Assembly (NCBI RefSeq): GCF_028554725.1
Contig: NC_071671.1
Coordinates: 8,490,001-8,554,000 of the forward strand
Direction: 5' to 3'
DNA: 64,000 bases
Source: Zeugodacus cucurbitae
Taxonomy: Eukaryota > Arthropoda > Insecta > Diptera > Tephritidae
The position numbers and the translations under genes were made by a program. Below the pieces are notes generated by a model. The model worked only from the letters and a program-made list of their open reading frames with translations. It made no database searches and was not told the DNA's origin. Positions 9,901-17,690 of this stretch are shown piece after piece. Position 1 is the stretch's first letter. Every line of letters starts with the position of its first letter.

Positions 9901-12468
9901 CCCCGTTCTAAGAATCGCCGAAATCGGACCATAGGTTTGTAAGGCCCCATATATCGAACACGAGGGCCTCGGTGATTCTAACCTAATATTATGGTTTCCA
10001 ACTTTCAATGGACTTTATGCACTATATATGACAAATATGTGGGTCAAATTTTGTATTATTAATATAAATAAAGTTAGATAAATAAATTGCGAGAGTATAA
10101 AATGTTCGGTTACACCCGAACTTAGCCCTTCCTTACTTGTTGAAATATATTAAGGAAATTATATGCTGTAAAGCCGTTTCTAATTATAAGACCACCACTG
10201 TAGATCCATTCTGTATTTCTTAGGAAATAATATTAGTTGAAATGATAGATAGTAATAATTTCGCTGCTATAGAATGTTTTTGATTCAAAACTGCCAACAT
10301 GTGAGAAATCAGTAACATTTCCTACGTTGAATTTTCTCTATCATGAGATACACATTTACTCTGAATCTTCGGTTTACGGAACTAACTCCGTTAAAATTGC
10401 ATGTTATACCGCCTACATTTGCATGTTGCTTTCTAAATTTTAACGCTGTCTTTTTATTTACTGTTGTAATTTAAGCCATTCGTTCATATCATTAAAACTC
10501 ATATGTACATACAATAGTTGTTTTATCTACATAACTGTACATAATACGACATACATACATATATGCTATACAACATATCATTTGCATCTTAACACGTATT
10601 TCAAGGTATTGGCTTAGGGCAGGCTTTCATGGTATACCTATTGGCTACATATTACGAGTCCATATGTGCATTAATCGCATACTATCTGGTGCAATCATTC
10701 CGTGACCCGCTGCCCTGGTCCTACTGTCGACCAGAGTGGGGATCGAATTGTATTGACTCAGCGCCACGTAGTTGGCTCGATGGTGCCAAATTCATAGACA
10801 CAATGCGTGCGGGAGCGGGCAATTGGAGTTTGGTTTACAGTAATCTAACAAAGGACAATAATAAGCGCATAATCTCGAGTTCGGAATTTTACTTTGTGTA
10901 AGTTATAACTAAGCGCTCATGGAAATTATTGTTTTAAGGGTTCCGGGTTAGAATAATAGCTTGAGTTAATTTTTATTTAATTTGTTCGATTTTGTTCGAT
11001 AACACAGCAAGGATGTGCTGCGCGAGAAGGATAACATTGACGATGGCATTGGTTTGCCCAATTGGGAATTGGTATTGGGACTACTCGTATCGTGGACGAC
11101 GATATTTTTGGTTATACGCCGCGGTGTGAAGAGTTCTGGCAAAGCTTCGTATTTTCTGGCGTTATTTCCTTACGTAATCATGGCTGTGCTATTGGTGCGT
11201 GCGGTCACTTTACCCGGCTCTGTGGATGGCATCATATATTTCATTAAACCCGATTGGGGTAAAATACTGGACCCGAAGGTGTGTGTGCATACTATATAGC
11301 GTTAACTGGTGATCCAAACTAATAAAAAAAATTCTTAAATTTTTAGGTGTGGTATGCCGCAGTCACACAGTGCTTCTACTCACTGTCCGTTTGCTTTGGC
11401 AACATCATCATGTACGCTTCATACAACAAGTTTGACCACAACATCCATCGCGACGCAATGATTGTCACCACTTTGGATACGTTCACATCACTCATTTCGG
11501 GCTTCACGATATTTGGTATCTTGGGTAATTTAGCCTATGAAATAGGCACTGACGACATCGGCACCGTGGTCAAAGGTGGCACCGGGCTTGCTTTTATTTC
11601 GTACCCTGATGCGATTTCCAAGTTTAAAACGTTGCCGCAAATATTCTCAGTACTGTTCTTCTTGATGCTCTTCATACTCGGCATAGGCTCAAACATCGCA
11701 ATGACATCGTGCACGGTGACGGCAATACGCGACAACTTTCCACACATTAAACAGTGGCATTGCGCTTTGGGTATATCCATAATAAGTTTCTTCATTGGTT
11801 TAGCCTACGTGACACCGGTAAGCAAGCTCGTTTATGGACTATAGAAAGAAATTTTTTTATATTTTGATTTTCTTTTATCCGCTCACAGGGCGGTCAATTT
11901 ATACTGACTTTGGTGGACTTTTATGGCGCTTCTATGATTGCGCTGATTTTGGGCATACTAGAGCTCTATGTTTTGGGTTGGGTTTATGGTGTGGATCGTC
12001 TCTGTAAGGACATCGAATTCATGATTGGCCATCGCGTGGGCAACTATTGGCGTTGGTGTTGGGCTCTCATCACACCCGGCATAATGACATTGATTCTTAT
12101 TTACTTCTATGCGACATATCAATCGCTCACCTACAACAATGTGCACTATCCCAACTGGGCATATGGTAAGCACTAAAATATTGTAAAAAAAAACAGAAAC
12201 TAATTTTATTTTATACACCACTTCAGCTTTGGGTTGGACCATCACCGCACTGGGTGTGCTTCAAGTTCCAATATGGGCTGTAGTAGCCATTATACGCCAA
12301 CCTGGTGAGAGCTTGAGTGAAAAGGTGCATGGCGCGTTCAGACCAGTACGCAACTGGGGACCGTCAGACCCCTTACTACGCGAACAATACAACAAAGATC
12401 TCGCGCACGACAACGATTCGAGCGACACAAGTTGCTGGAGTAAAATAAAGCGAAATTTTACCGGTTAA
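824..12468 (+). CDS. SLC6 sodium-dependent transporter, amino-acid type, with two alternative third exons
   Basis: Exons are 824-919, 987-1257, either 3085-3394 (3a) or 10606-10897 (3b), 11008-11278, 11347-11817, 11889-12165 and 12227-12468. All joins are GT/AG and keep frame, giving 645 aa with 3a or 639 aa with 3b, a normal size for the family. TM1 contains GLGNVWRFP followed by NGGGAFLIPY. TM6 contains ASYNKFDHNI, and TM8 contains LGIGSN. Two cysteines of extracellular loop 2 are kept. Residue 62 is Gly where monoamine transporters have Asp, which by family knowledge points to amino-acid rather than amine substrates. The predicted role is Na+-coupled uptake at the plasma membrane; the actual substrate is unknown. 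The ATG at 824 is the first in frame, after an in-frame TAG at 800-802. The gene converges on a 6-phosphogluconolactonase gene. I do not assign a symbol because several paralogues exist in flies. Confidence 0.93.
987..1257 (+). CDS. SLC6 gene, exon 2 (TM1-TM2)
   Basis: Encodes residues 33-122 plus one base of codon 123. It carries TM1 with GLGNVWRFP (unwound sodium- and substrate-binding segment) and the NGGGAFLIPYLIVLFLIGKP segment into TM2. It ends in phase 1 before GTAAGC and must be joined to exon 3a or 3b. Confidence 0.95.
1513..2575 (-). mobile_element. Tc1-like transposon remnant in intron 2
   Basis: A 21-bp perfect inverted repeat at 1513-1533 and 2555-2575 encloses a decayed transposase read on the minus strand from ATG 2453 to about 1594. 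The N-terminus begins MPRDTSLSAEEQVIIIGMHE. The C-terminal part contains DNASFH and a degenerate NPNEDLWG in place of the usual NPIE motif. Frameshifts split it into at least two frames, and it is shorter than a complete Tc1 transposase. The outer ends of the element are uncertain; a CAGTTACATT-like terminus lies near 2610 on the complement. Confidence 0.8.
2929..2984. repeat. TTATG/CTATG pentanucleotide microsatellite
   Basis: About eleven imperfect copies of a five-base unit (ttatg, ctatg, ttacg) lie in intron 2, about 100 bp upstream of exon 3a. Confidence 0.85.
3085..3394 (+). CDS. SLC6 gene, alternative exon 3a (TM3 and extracellular loop 2)
   Basis: The acceptor is ccaag before GTATTGGC (phase 1 in) and the donor is GTAAGT at 3395 (phase 2 out). 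It encodes residues 123-225 of the longer isoform. TM3 contains TTYYVAIMG, whose second Tyr (139) aligns with the substrate-site tyrosine of the family. Loop 2 begins LPWTVCDDAWNETC and has three possible N-glycosylation sequons (NET, NVS, NAS). It ends ISSAELYF. The length of 310 nt is 3n+1, so adding it to 3b, or leaving both out, shifts the frame. Confidence 0.9.
3395..5889. other. intron sequence between exons 3a and 3b, first part
   Basis: AT-rich with no recognisable coding sequence. Apart from the 42-bp tandem repeat at 4434-4580 I see no element with clear ends here. I found no third copy of exon 3 in this interval. Confidence 0.6.
4434..4580. repeat. 42-bp tandem repeat, about 3.5 units
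   Basis: The unit starts GTAAAGAGTTTCTTGACACT and is repeated three times almost exactly, followed by a diverged partial copy (gtaaactcattcttgacac). The third base of some junctions differs (ATG or GTG before TAAAG). The minus strand reads through as a repetitive open frame, which I regard as a by-product of the 42-bp (14-codon) period. Confidence 0.9.
5892..6835 (-). mobile_element. internally deleted mariner-family element, 944 bp, TA target duplication
   Basis: The ends are inverted: left AAGGGTGATTTTTT, and right (complement) ACGGGTGATTTTTTT. Each end abuts TA (5890-5891 and 6836-6837). The inside holds a transposase lacking its middle. The element sits 13 bp from the start of the Tc1 element at 6849. 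Confidence 0.9.
5999..6722 (-). pseudogene. mariner-type transposase with internal deletion
   Basis: The N-terminus starts at ATG 6722 (MNRLTNEQRLQIIEFYYQNQ). It runs about 30 codons to a junction near 6640, where it joins, in a different frame, the catalytic domain (YRQILFSDEAHFWLNG onward). The catalytic domain is open for 206 codons and keeps the three acidic positions: D in SDEAHF, D in WFQQDGATCH, and D in SCDLTPLDYF. I count 36 residues between the last two. The missing part would hold most of the DNA-binding region, so the copy cannot encode an active enzyme. Confidence 0.9.
7445..8162 (-). mobile_element. 5'-truncated RTE-like non-LTR retrotransposon with 10-bp target duplication
   Basis: Flanked by CTGAAAGTTG at 7435-7444 and 8163-8172. 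The retroelement's 3' end is on the left, with a TATG-type tail. The open frame of about 230 codons covers the C-terminal part of a reverse-transcriptase polyprotein: LYKSLIIPVLLYGAEAWTM, then NIGNGEYRRRWNDELYELYD, then QRLRWLGHVVRMDE, then GRGRPPLRW. This arrangement is typical of RTE-like ORF2 proteins in insects; the clade name is tentative. The reading frame is intact, so the insertion is fairly young. Confidence 0.9.
8934..10139 (+). mobile_element. DINE-1/HINE-type Helentron-derived repeat, copy A
   Basis: Starts TTTTTATACTCTCGCAA and has an inverted copy of ACTCTCGCAA near the other end (10088-10098). This is followed by a hairpin GTTCGG-TTACAC-CCGAAC and the end CCTTACTTG. It contains a GTCY microsatellite at 9087-9124 and GGGCGTGGCCCCGCCCC-type blocks. 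These traits match Helentron-associated interspersed elements. It has no coding capacity. Inserted in the decayed C-terminal part of the Tc1 element. Confidence 0.85.
10203..10605. other. intron sequence just upstream of exon 3b
   Basis: AT-rich, without recognisable elements. It ends in the acceptor tttcaag before 10606. No exon-like reading frame is seen. Confidence 0.6.
10606..10897 (+). CDS. SLC6 gene, alternative exon 3b (TM3 and extracellular loop 2)
   Basis: Same architecture as 3a: acceptor tttcaag before GTATTGGC (phase 1 in), donor GTAAGT at 10898 (phase 2 out). TM3 contains LLATYYESICA, with the family tyrosine at the same place. The loop begins LPWSYCRPEWGSNC with the conserved cysteine pair, has two sequons (NWS, NLT), and ends ISSSEFYF. 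The length of 292 nt is 3n+1. By my hand alignment of the first 49 residues, 21 match exon 3a without gaps. Only 110 bp of intron separates it from exon 4. Confidence 0.92.
11008..11278 (+). CDS. SLC6 gene, exon 4 (TM4-TM5)
   Basis: The first base completes the split codon, giving Ile after 3a or Val after 3b, then KDVLREKDNIDDGIGLPNWE. Two helices follow around the short RRGVKSSGKASYF link typical of the family. Ends in phase 0 (DPK) before GTGTGT. Confidence 0.94.
11347..11817 (+). CDS. SLC6 gene, exon 5 (TM6-TM9 region)
   Basis: Begins VWYAAVTQCFYSLSVCFGNI, with TM6 and ASYNKFDHNIHRDAM. TM7 has TTLDTFTSLISGFTIFGILG and TM8 has LFILGIGSNIAMTS. It also contains the family segment GTGLAFISYPDAISKF. 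Donor GTAAGC at 11818, phase 0. Confidence 0.96.
11889..12165 (+). CDS. SLC6 gene, exon 6 (TM10-TM11 region)
   Basis: Begins GGQFILTLVDFYGASMIALI and continues with LYVLGWVYGVDRLCKDIEFM, a signature of the C-terminal half of the family. Acceptor CAG at 11886-11888. Ends in phase 1. Confidence 0.95.
12227..12468 (+). CDS. SLC6 gene, exon 7 (TM12 and C-terminal tail)
   Basis: Acceptor CAG at 12224-12226. Encodes the last helix (LGWTITALGVLQVPIWAVVA), then a tail with NWGPSDPLLREQY and a Ser/Asp-rich end. TAA stop at 12466-12468. Confidence 0.94.
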
Positions 12469-12549
12469 CCCGCTTGTTCTTGTGATTTTTATTGTAAAAC
12501 AGCAGCTGCTGTTTACGGCTTGCCAAAATTTCTGTATTATAGATTTTAA

Positions 12550-12555
12550 AATAAA
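12550..12555 (+). promoter_or_regulatory. AATAAA poly(A) signal of the SLC6 gene (proximal)
   Basis: AATAAA 82 bp after the stop codon. A second AATAAA lies at 12634-12639, so two 3' ends are possible. Confidence 0.6.
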
Positions 12556-12633
12556 TGTGTATAACTATTACCTGCAAGGTATCTTAAATATGTACCTACG
12601 ATAATTTAAGATAGTTCGCCAATACAAGCTTTA

Positions 12634-12639
12634 AATAAA
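12634..12639 (+). promoter_or_regulatory. AATAAA poly(A) signal of the SLC6 gene (distal)
   Basis: Second AATAAA, 166 bp after the stop, 47 bp from the opposing signal of the neighbouring gene. Confidence 0.5.
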
Positions 12640-12685
12640 AAAAATCTTATAATTTTAAATCAAAATTTAAATGTCCAATGTGTTA

Positions 12686-12691
12686 TTTATT
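12686..12691 (-). promoter_or_regulatory. AATAAA poly(A) signal of the 6-phosphogluconolactonase gene
   Basis: TTTATT on the plus strand, 107 bp beyond the TAA stop of the minus-strand gene. The two transcripts therefore end within about 50-130 bp of each other. Confidence 0.55.
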
Positions 12692-12797
12692 AAATTGTTT
12701 AATATTACAACAACACAATATTTTTTTGTTTCTATGGAGATACATATATACATATATACAAATATATGTAGCTATATTACAGTTATCTCCACATCTG

Positions 12798-13748
12798 TTA
12801 TTGTTGTACATATTTGCCAGCTTCAGCATCGAATATGAGCACTAGGTCACCATTTTTGGGCAAAATTTTTCCAGCTGGTAGATTCTCCTTATCAACGAAG
12901 ACACGCTTATTGAATTAAAGAAACAAAAATCAGATTGGTTATTGGCATTGTTATAGCTATTTGTCGGCAGTACTCACTTTGACCATATCAGCTTTGCTTG
13001 CGCCGCACATCGCAAAAATACAACACTTGGCATTGTTGATAAGCGGCAATGTCATCGTGACACGCTGTGGCGGCGGTTTGGGTGAATCCGCTATGGGTGC
13101 AATCAGCAGTGTTTGCTCATCGAGTAACGCGTGTTCGGGAAACAACGAACATGTGTGGCCATCCGGCCCCATGCCAAGCAGCAACAAATCAAACTCAGGA
13201 ATTGCATCAACGCCAGCTCCGAATTCTGTTCTAATTTTTTGCTCGTAGTCAGCGGCGCATGCCGTCAGTGGCAAATCCACATTAATTGGCACGAATTGTT
13301 GTAATTGCAGTTCGGTTTGTGGCACCAGTTTGGTTTTATAAAAACCGTAAGTCGATTCCGGATCGGTTTCGTCCACATAACGCTCGTCGCAGAAGAAAAA
13401 TTTCCACTTACTCAAGTCGGTTTGGATGCGTGGAATTGCTTTGCACAGGAAATTTAACACTGAACCACCTTAATAATGAATTTTTACTGTTATTTAGTTT
13501 TCACGCAGTTCATAGGTCGATAAGTTAAGTAGATACATATATAAATATTTGTGCATAATAATTGTTATGAGGTGATTCTGTTACACAAACATTGGTGCTT
13601 AGCAACCATTGGAAGAAATAACAAACGCACCTGAGAGTCCAACACGAAAGACGCCGCTTTCGGCAAGTGCTCGTTGCGCGCATTTCGAAATTTCACTTGT
13701 GAGACGTTCGACCACCTCGGATTCATTGGCCACGACTATTTTCGACAT
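12798..13748 (-). CDS. PGLS: 6-phosphogluconolactonase
   Basis: Three exons: 13748-13631, 13468-12978 and 12905-12798, with GT/AG junctions and continuous frame, giving 238 aa, the normal size. The enzyme hydrolyses 6-phosphogluconolactone to 6-phosphogluconate, the second step of the oxidative pentose phosphate pathway, in the cytosol. Family motifs are GLSGGS (37-42, rebuilt exactly across the first splice), FFFCDERYVDE (63-73) with DPESTYGFYK, and LLLLGMGPDGHTCSLFP (134-150), which carries the conserved His144. The end reads RVFVDKENLPAGKILPKNGD and finishes in VQQ. The ATG is the first after an in-frame upstream stop. No disabling change is seen. The symbol is the human orthologue's. Confidence 0.95.
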
Positions 13749-14436
13749 TTTCGCAAATAAATATACTGTCGAGTTTATTTAATTATTTACTTCGGCGCAC
13801 GCTCGCACTTGCGTAGCTATCAACAATATTTGCACGATAATTTGACAATCAGCTGTTGCAAATAAGCTTTGACCACTTGTTGCCTGTCATTTCCGATAAG
13901 CCATTCCAGTGAGCGCTATTTGCGAATTTGTACAAACATCAATGTCCATATGAATAATATAATAAGCAACGTGAGCAAAAAAGCTCTTCCACCATGAGCT
14001 TTTCGCAAAAGCTCTGATGAAGCTTTATAGTCTTATGTACCCATGAGTAACGCAAAAAATCAAATATTTAATACGAACTAAGCTTTCAAAGCTCACACGA
14101 GCACAAAGCAAAAAGTTTATATTTAGTAACAGTTAAGTTAATAATGTGAAATTGTAATGAATACTATTTGATTTACTTTGATAATGCGTAAGTACATTAT
14201 TGTGTTTAATTTAACAAATACAGTTTTTAAAATTCCTGAAATTATACATAACAGAATAGGCACCGTCGAAGTATTTTTGTTCGTATTGGTGAATTGGATA
14301 CGTTTCTTAGGTGGATGGTTACTGTTGCTGAAAAGTGATTCAGTAACGAAAGTATTAAGGGAAAACAGTCGAAGTCGAATCGCGGTGAGCCGTGAGGAAG
14401 ATTTTGCCATATGAGATTTGGAAGAGAATAATTTGT
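13749..14436. other. upstream flank of the 6-phosphogluconolactonase gene
   Basis: Probably holds that gene's promoter on the minus strand; an E-box-like CAGCTG lies near 13851. No TATA box or initiator can be fixed. The rest is AT-rich, with repeated AGCTTT/AAAGCT motifs at 13978-14100. Confidence 0.45.
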
Positions 14437-14640
14437 TTAGAGCAACTCCGCTACGGCCAAACTTAATTCTAACCTACTGTCAACAATGAGACCGTCTGAA
14501 GGAAGCAATTGTCCAAAAGCGGATAGCTTTAGCCCATAGTAGAAGAGTTGTGTTCCATCAGTACAACGTCGGGTCACACATATTGATAGTGACTCGATAG
14601 CAGCTTCCGAAAAATTCACCAAAAAAGAAACATTTCAAAA
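14437..14640 (+). mobile_element. mariner transposase fragment
   Basis: One frame reads EAIVQKRIALAHSRRVVFHQ and continues into a corrupted N(A)RPHT motif and VTR. This is the second catalytic block of mariner transposases of the same general type as the copy at 22.2-22.8 kb. Both ends are lost and there are frameshifts, so it is a short relic. Confidence 0.7.
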
Positions 14641-14762
14641 TTGATTGTCCCAGTTATTTGCCAATAGCAACGAGGATGTTAAATTTGTTAACCGATGCCG
14701 AGGACGAGTAATCGGTACTTAGTACTTGGTCCTTAGTCGGTACCTTCCTTGCCTCCCTCCCA

Positions 14763-15109
14763 GTGAATGACGTCCTTGGAGTCAAACCACCACCCATAGT
14801 AGACGAAGAGCTCGGGTTGTCACGTGAAACCAGCGTGACCCTGGCGCAACTTCGTTCTGGATATTGTAGCAGATTAAACTCCTACTTATCCAGACTGAAT
14901 CCCGACATACAGAATACATTTCCTGCATGCAATGAGTCCCCGCATGATACTAGCCACCTCTTTGCATGCCCAACGAACCCAACTCATCCCTTTGTTCCGA
15001 CACTATCGAAACAGCATGTGTCCTGGTCCTCCCGTTAGATGACCTAGACGACAACTAGACTTCTGCTTTCCGTTCAAGCAGGGATAATCGTTACAACAAC
15101 AACAACAAC
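14763..15109 (+). mobile_element. 3' end of a LINE with (AAC)n tail
   Basis: Encodes TLAQLRSGYCSRLNSYLSRL, then CNESPHDTSHLFACPTNPTH, the cysteine-containing C-terminus of a Jockey/I-type LINE polyprotein. A tail of AAC repeats follows at 15093-15109. The same family occurs on the minus strand at 59.9-60.6 kb. Heavily 5'-truncated. Confidence 0.8.
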
Positions 15110-16499
15110 GATTAATCGATCGGACTCTACCGTACTTCCTAGCAACATTAACTTTCTTGCGAAATTCTATATTTCAGCAGCTCCTCGACCAATTTGTTTA
15201 CAGTTTGAGTCGTCGAAATCACACTACAACCACATCTAATTTTTTCACTTTTGGTATAGTCGCCTTCGATTGGACATTTCTTAGCTCGCTGTCTTTGCGC
15301 GCTGCTCTCTTGTCAACAATGAAAAATGGAAAAACAAGAACAAAATTATCAAGTTGAATTCGAGATCTAGAGATTATGCCTCATTAAAGTGGTATAATCG
15401 CTATCTACATTTCTACCAGATTTTGTTCTACCGATTTTCGACCAATTATACCATAGTGAAAGGCTCAAATCACAAATTATGTACAATTAAAAATTTAAAT
15501 GAAAATATTTTAAAACATAAAATGGGTTATAACCTTTCTAAGCCTCCACATACCGAATATGGGGACCTCAGTGCGTATGATGAACTTAATGTAGAAAACA
15601 TCGTGCAAAGTGTTCATAAAACTTCATAAAAACAGAATTATTCGAGAAATGGTATGACTTTGAAAGCCTGATATGAAGAAAATGTGTTTAATATGAAATA
15701 ATTTCAGTTAATTTAAGTTAGTCAAAATTGTTTTCTTTTTTCCAAATTTAAGTACGTGTTGATGGAATATTTGCATTAAATTAACAGTTCATACCAAACA
15801 TGCACATATTTCTAATTACCGGGAACTTTCTGTGTGTGTAGCAATTACAAATTTTTAATGTCAATCCCAGGTGGTGTATGCAACGACAACGGCGTAGAAA
15901 TTAGCGTCAATATCTGTTCGTAAGCAACTGGATTTTCGTTTCGAGTCGCTTAACGTCTCTGCTGGCCAAGTTTTTTAATATTGAATAATTCACGGCACTC
16001 CCTTGCATCCCTAACACTAATTGCCCATAACGGATATTTTTATGAAACGCGTTGGATTTTGGATATTAACTTGTGTTCTCAACACCTCTGTTGCCTTCCG
16101 TTGGCTTTATGAAAAAACTTCTCACGTTATTCAAATATTCACGTCATTTACAAGTTCACTTTTCTGGCCATGTGCGGAGCTCCATTCAAGCGCTCCGCAT
16201 TCGACGTTGCCCAGTTTTGCGAACTTTCCATTATATTTGTAGGAATATAGGTATGTATGTGCATATTTTTAGTCCTTTAAGTCAGCATTTTCCTTCGTTT
16301 TTGTTTTGATCTTTAACGCGTAACTAAAACTTTCATGAACCGAAATGAGTTCGGCCAATAATTTGGTGTGAACTTTTAAAGCGGTGCGCTATGCATACCT
16401 GAACCAGTGGATACAAATAAATATGTATGTTGGTGTATGTATGGACACGGTTGTGTAGTTCGAGTTATTCATATTTACTGTCGGTCAATCGAATGCTGC
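15110..16499. other. non-coding stretch
   Basis: AT-rich. Several short open frames on the plus strand have no recognisable domain or codon character. I see no repeat ends. Confidence 0.5.
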
Positions 16500-17690
16500 C
16501 CCGCCACGATATCAAAGTGGCGCTAGGCGCCTTCAACGCCAGGGTGGGCGAGGAAAGTATATTTGGTCCGACAGTCGGAAAATCCAGCCTCCATGATCAA
16601 ACTACCGTCAACGGTTTGTGGCTGACCGACTTCGCCGCGGCACGAAACATGGTAGTACGTACGCCGACGGCCTACCGCCCGAGCTATTCAAACACGAGGA
16701 ACTGATATTGCGTATGCATTAACTCCTCTGCCAAAAGCATGTATCACGACTGGAACCCGAGTATAGTCTGCCCCATCTACAAGAAAGATGATCCCACAAT
16801 CCGTACCAACTACCGTGGGATCAGTCTTATGAACCTGGCGTATAAGTTCCTATCGAGCGAACTATGTGAAAGACTAAAGCCCATCGCAAACTGATCGGAC
16901 CTTATAAGTTTGGCTTCCGTCTGGTAAATCAACTATCAACTAACCAGCTATTCACGATACGCTAACTGCCAAGACCCAAGAAAAATAGAGCGACACACGC
17001 CATCTTCTTGCCGATATAAAAGCTGCTTCCGATAGCATAAACAAGGATCGCCTCTGTGCCACAAAACTCTCACGGATCCCTACATAACTTATACGGCTAT
17101 GTAAAATGACCTTGAACACTACCACCAGCTCCACCAGAATAGGAAAATATATCTCCGACCAGTTCGATACCAAACGAGGTTTCAGAAAAGGCAACGCCTC
17201 ATCAAGCGATTTCGACGTCACTGTTGACAGTTGTAACTTCGTCTATTTAGGTGAAACACTTTTGTCAACAGCTGTTATCACGGGCTCAGTATGCAATTGA
17301 AAAGTAGAGCACTCTCTCGCAAAACCAAACTAACGCTCTATAAGTCACTCATCATACCCTTGCTGATGTATGGTGCGGAAACATGGACCATGACGAATAA
17401 CGATGAGGATTTGTTAGGAGCTTTCGAGGTAACAGTTCTTCTTCTTCAAGGCTTTGTAGCTAAGCGTGGGCGAAGATGAATACCGAATTCGATGAAATGA
17501 CGAGCTACATGAGGTCTTCGGCGAGAAGGACGAAGGACTGAATGGAAGAAAAAACTCAAGCTAGCAAGGCTGACGAAAATGACCTAAACTCAGATGGAAA
17601 GGATCAAGTGGATGTAGACCTGGCTAATTTTATATCTCCAACTGGCGCGGTCGTGCGCAAAGGTTTATTGATGCGGCCAAAACCGTCACC
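16500..17690 (+). mobile_element. decayed RTE-like LINE with endonuclease and reverse-transcriptase parts
   Basis: Begins in the endonuclease domain (LGAFNARVGEE, then VNGLWLTDFAAARNMVV). It continues through reverse-transcriptase pieces (NYRGISLMNLAYKFLSSELC; QFDTKRGFRKGNA) and the C-terminal region (LYKSLIIPLLMYGAETWTM). Many frameshifts and at least one internal deletion. This is the most complete copy of the family in the window, but not functional. Confidence 0.82.

Larger units (their letters stand above)
6849..10200 (+). mobile_element. Tc1-like transposon, interrupted by two later insertions
   Basis: The terminal inverted repeats begin CAGTGGTGG; the left reads CAGTGGTGGCCTTATGATTA and the right complement CAGTGGTGGTCTTATAATTA. 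TA lies outside both ends (6847-6848 and 10201-10202). The transposase is on the plus strand and broken. One part around 7150-7440 contains GRPRPRKTT and ends at SREINAES. It continues after the LINE insertion with VETTDRAIRRYLQDSGLRGC (from about 8185) and decays towards 8900. Without the two insertions the element is about 1.4 kb, close to a normal Tc1. Confidence 0.88.

Noticed and set aside
3395..10605. A third copy of the alternative exon between 3a and 3b
   Set aside because: Looked for the GGTATTGGC start and the LPW-x2-C motif on the plus strand and found none.
824..12468. Two separate tandem transporter genes instead of one gene with alternative exons
   Set aside because: Only the third exon is present twice; exons 1-2 and 4-7 occur once each.
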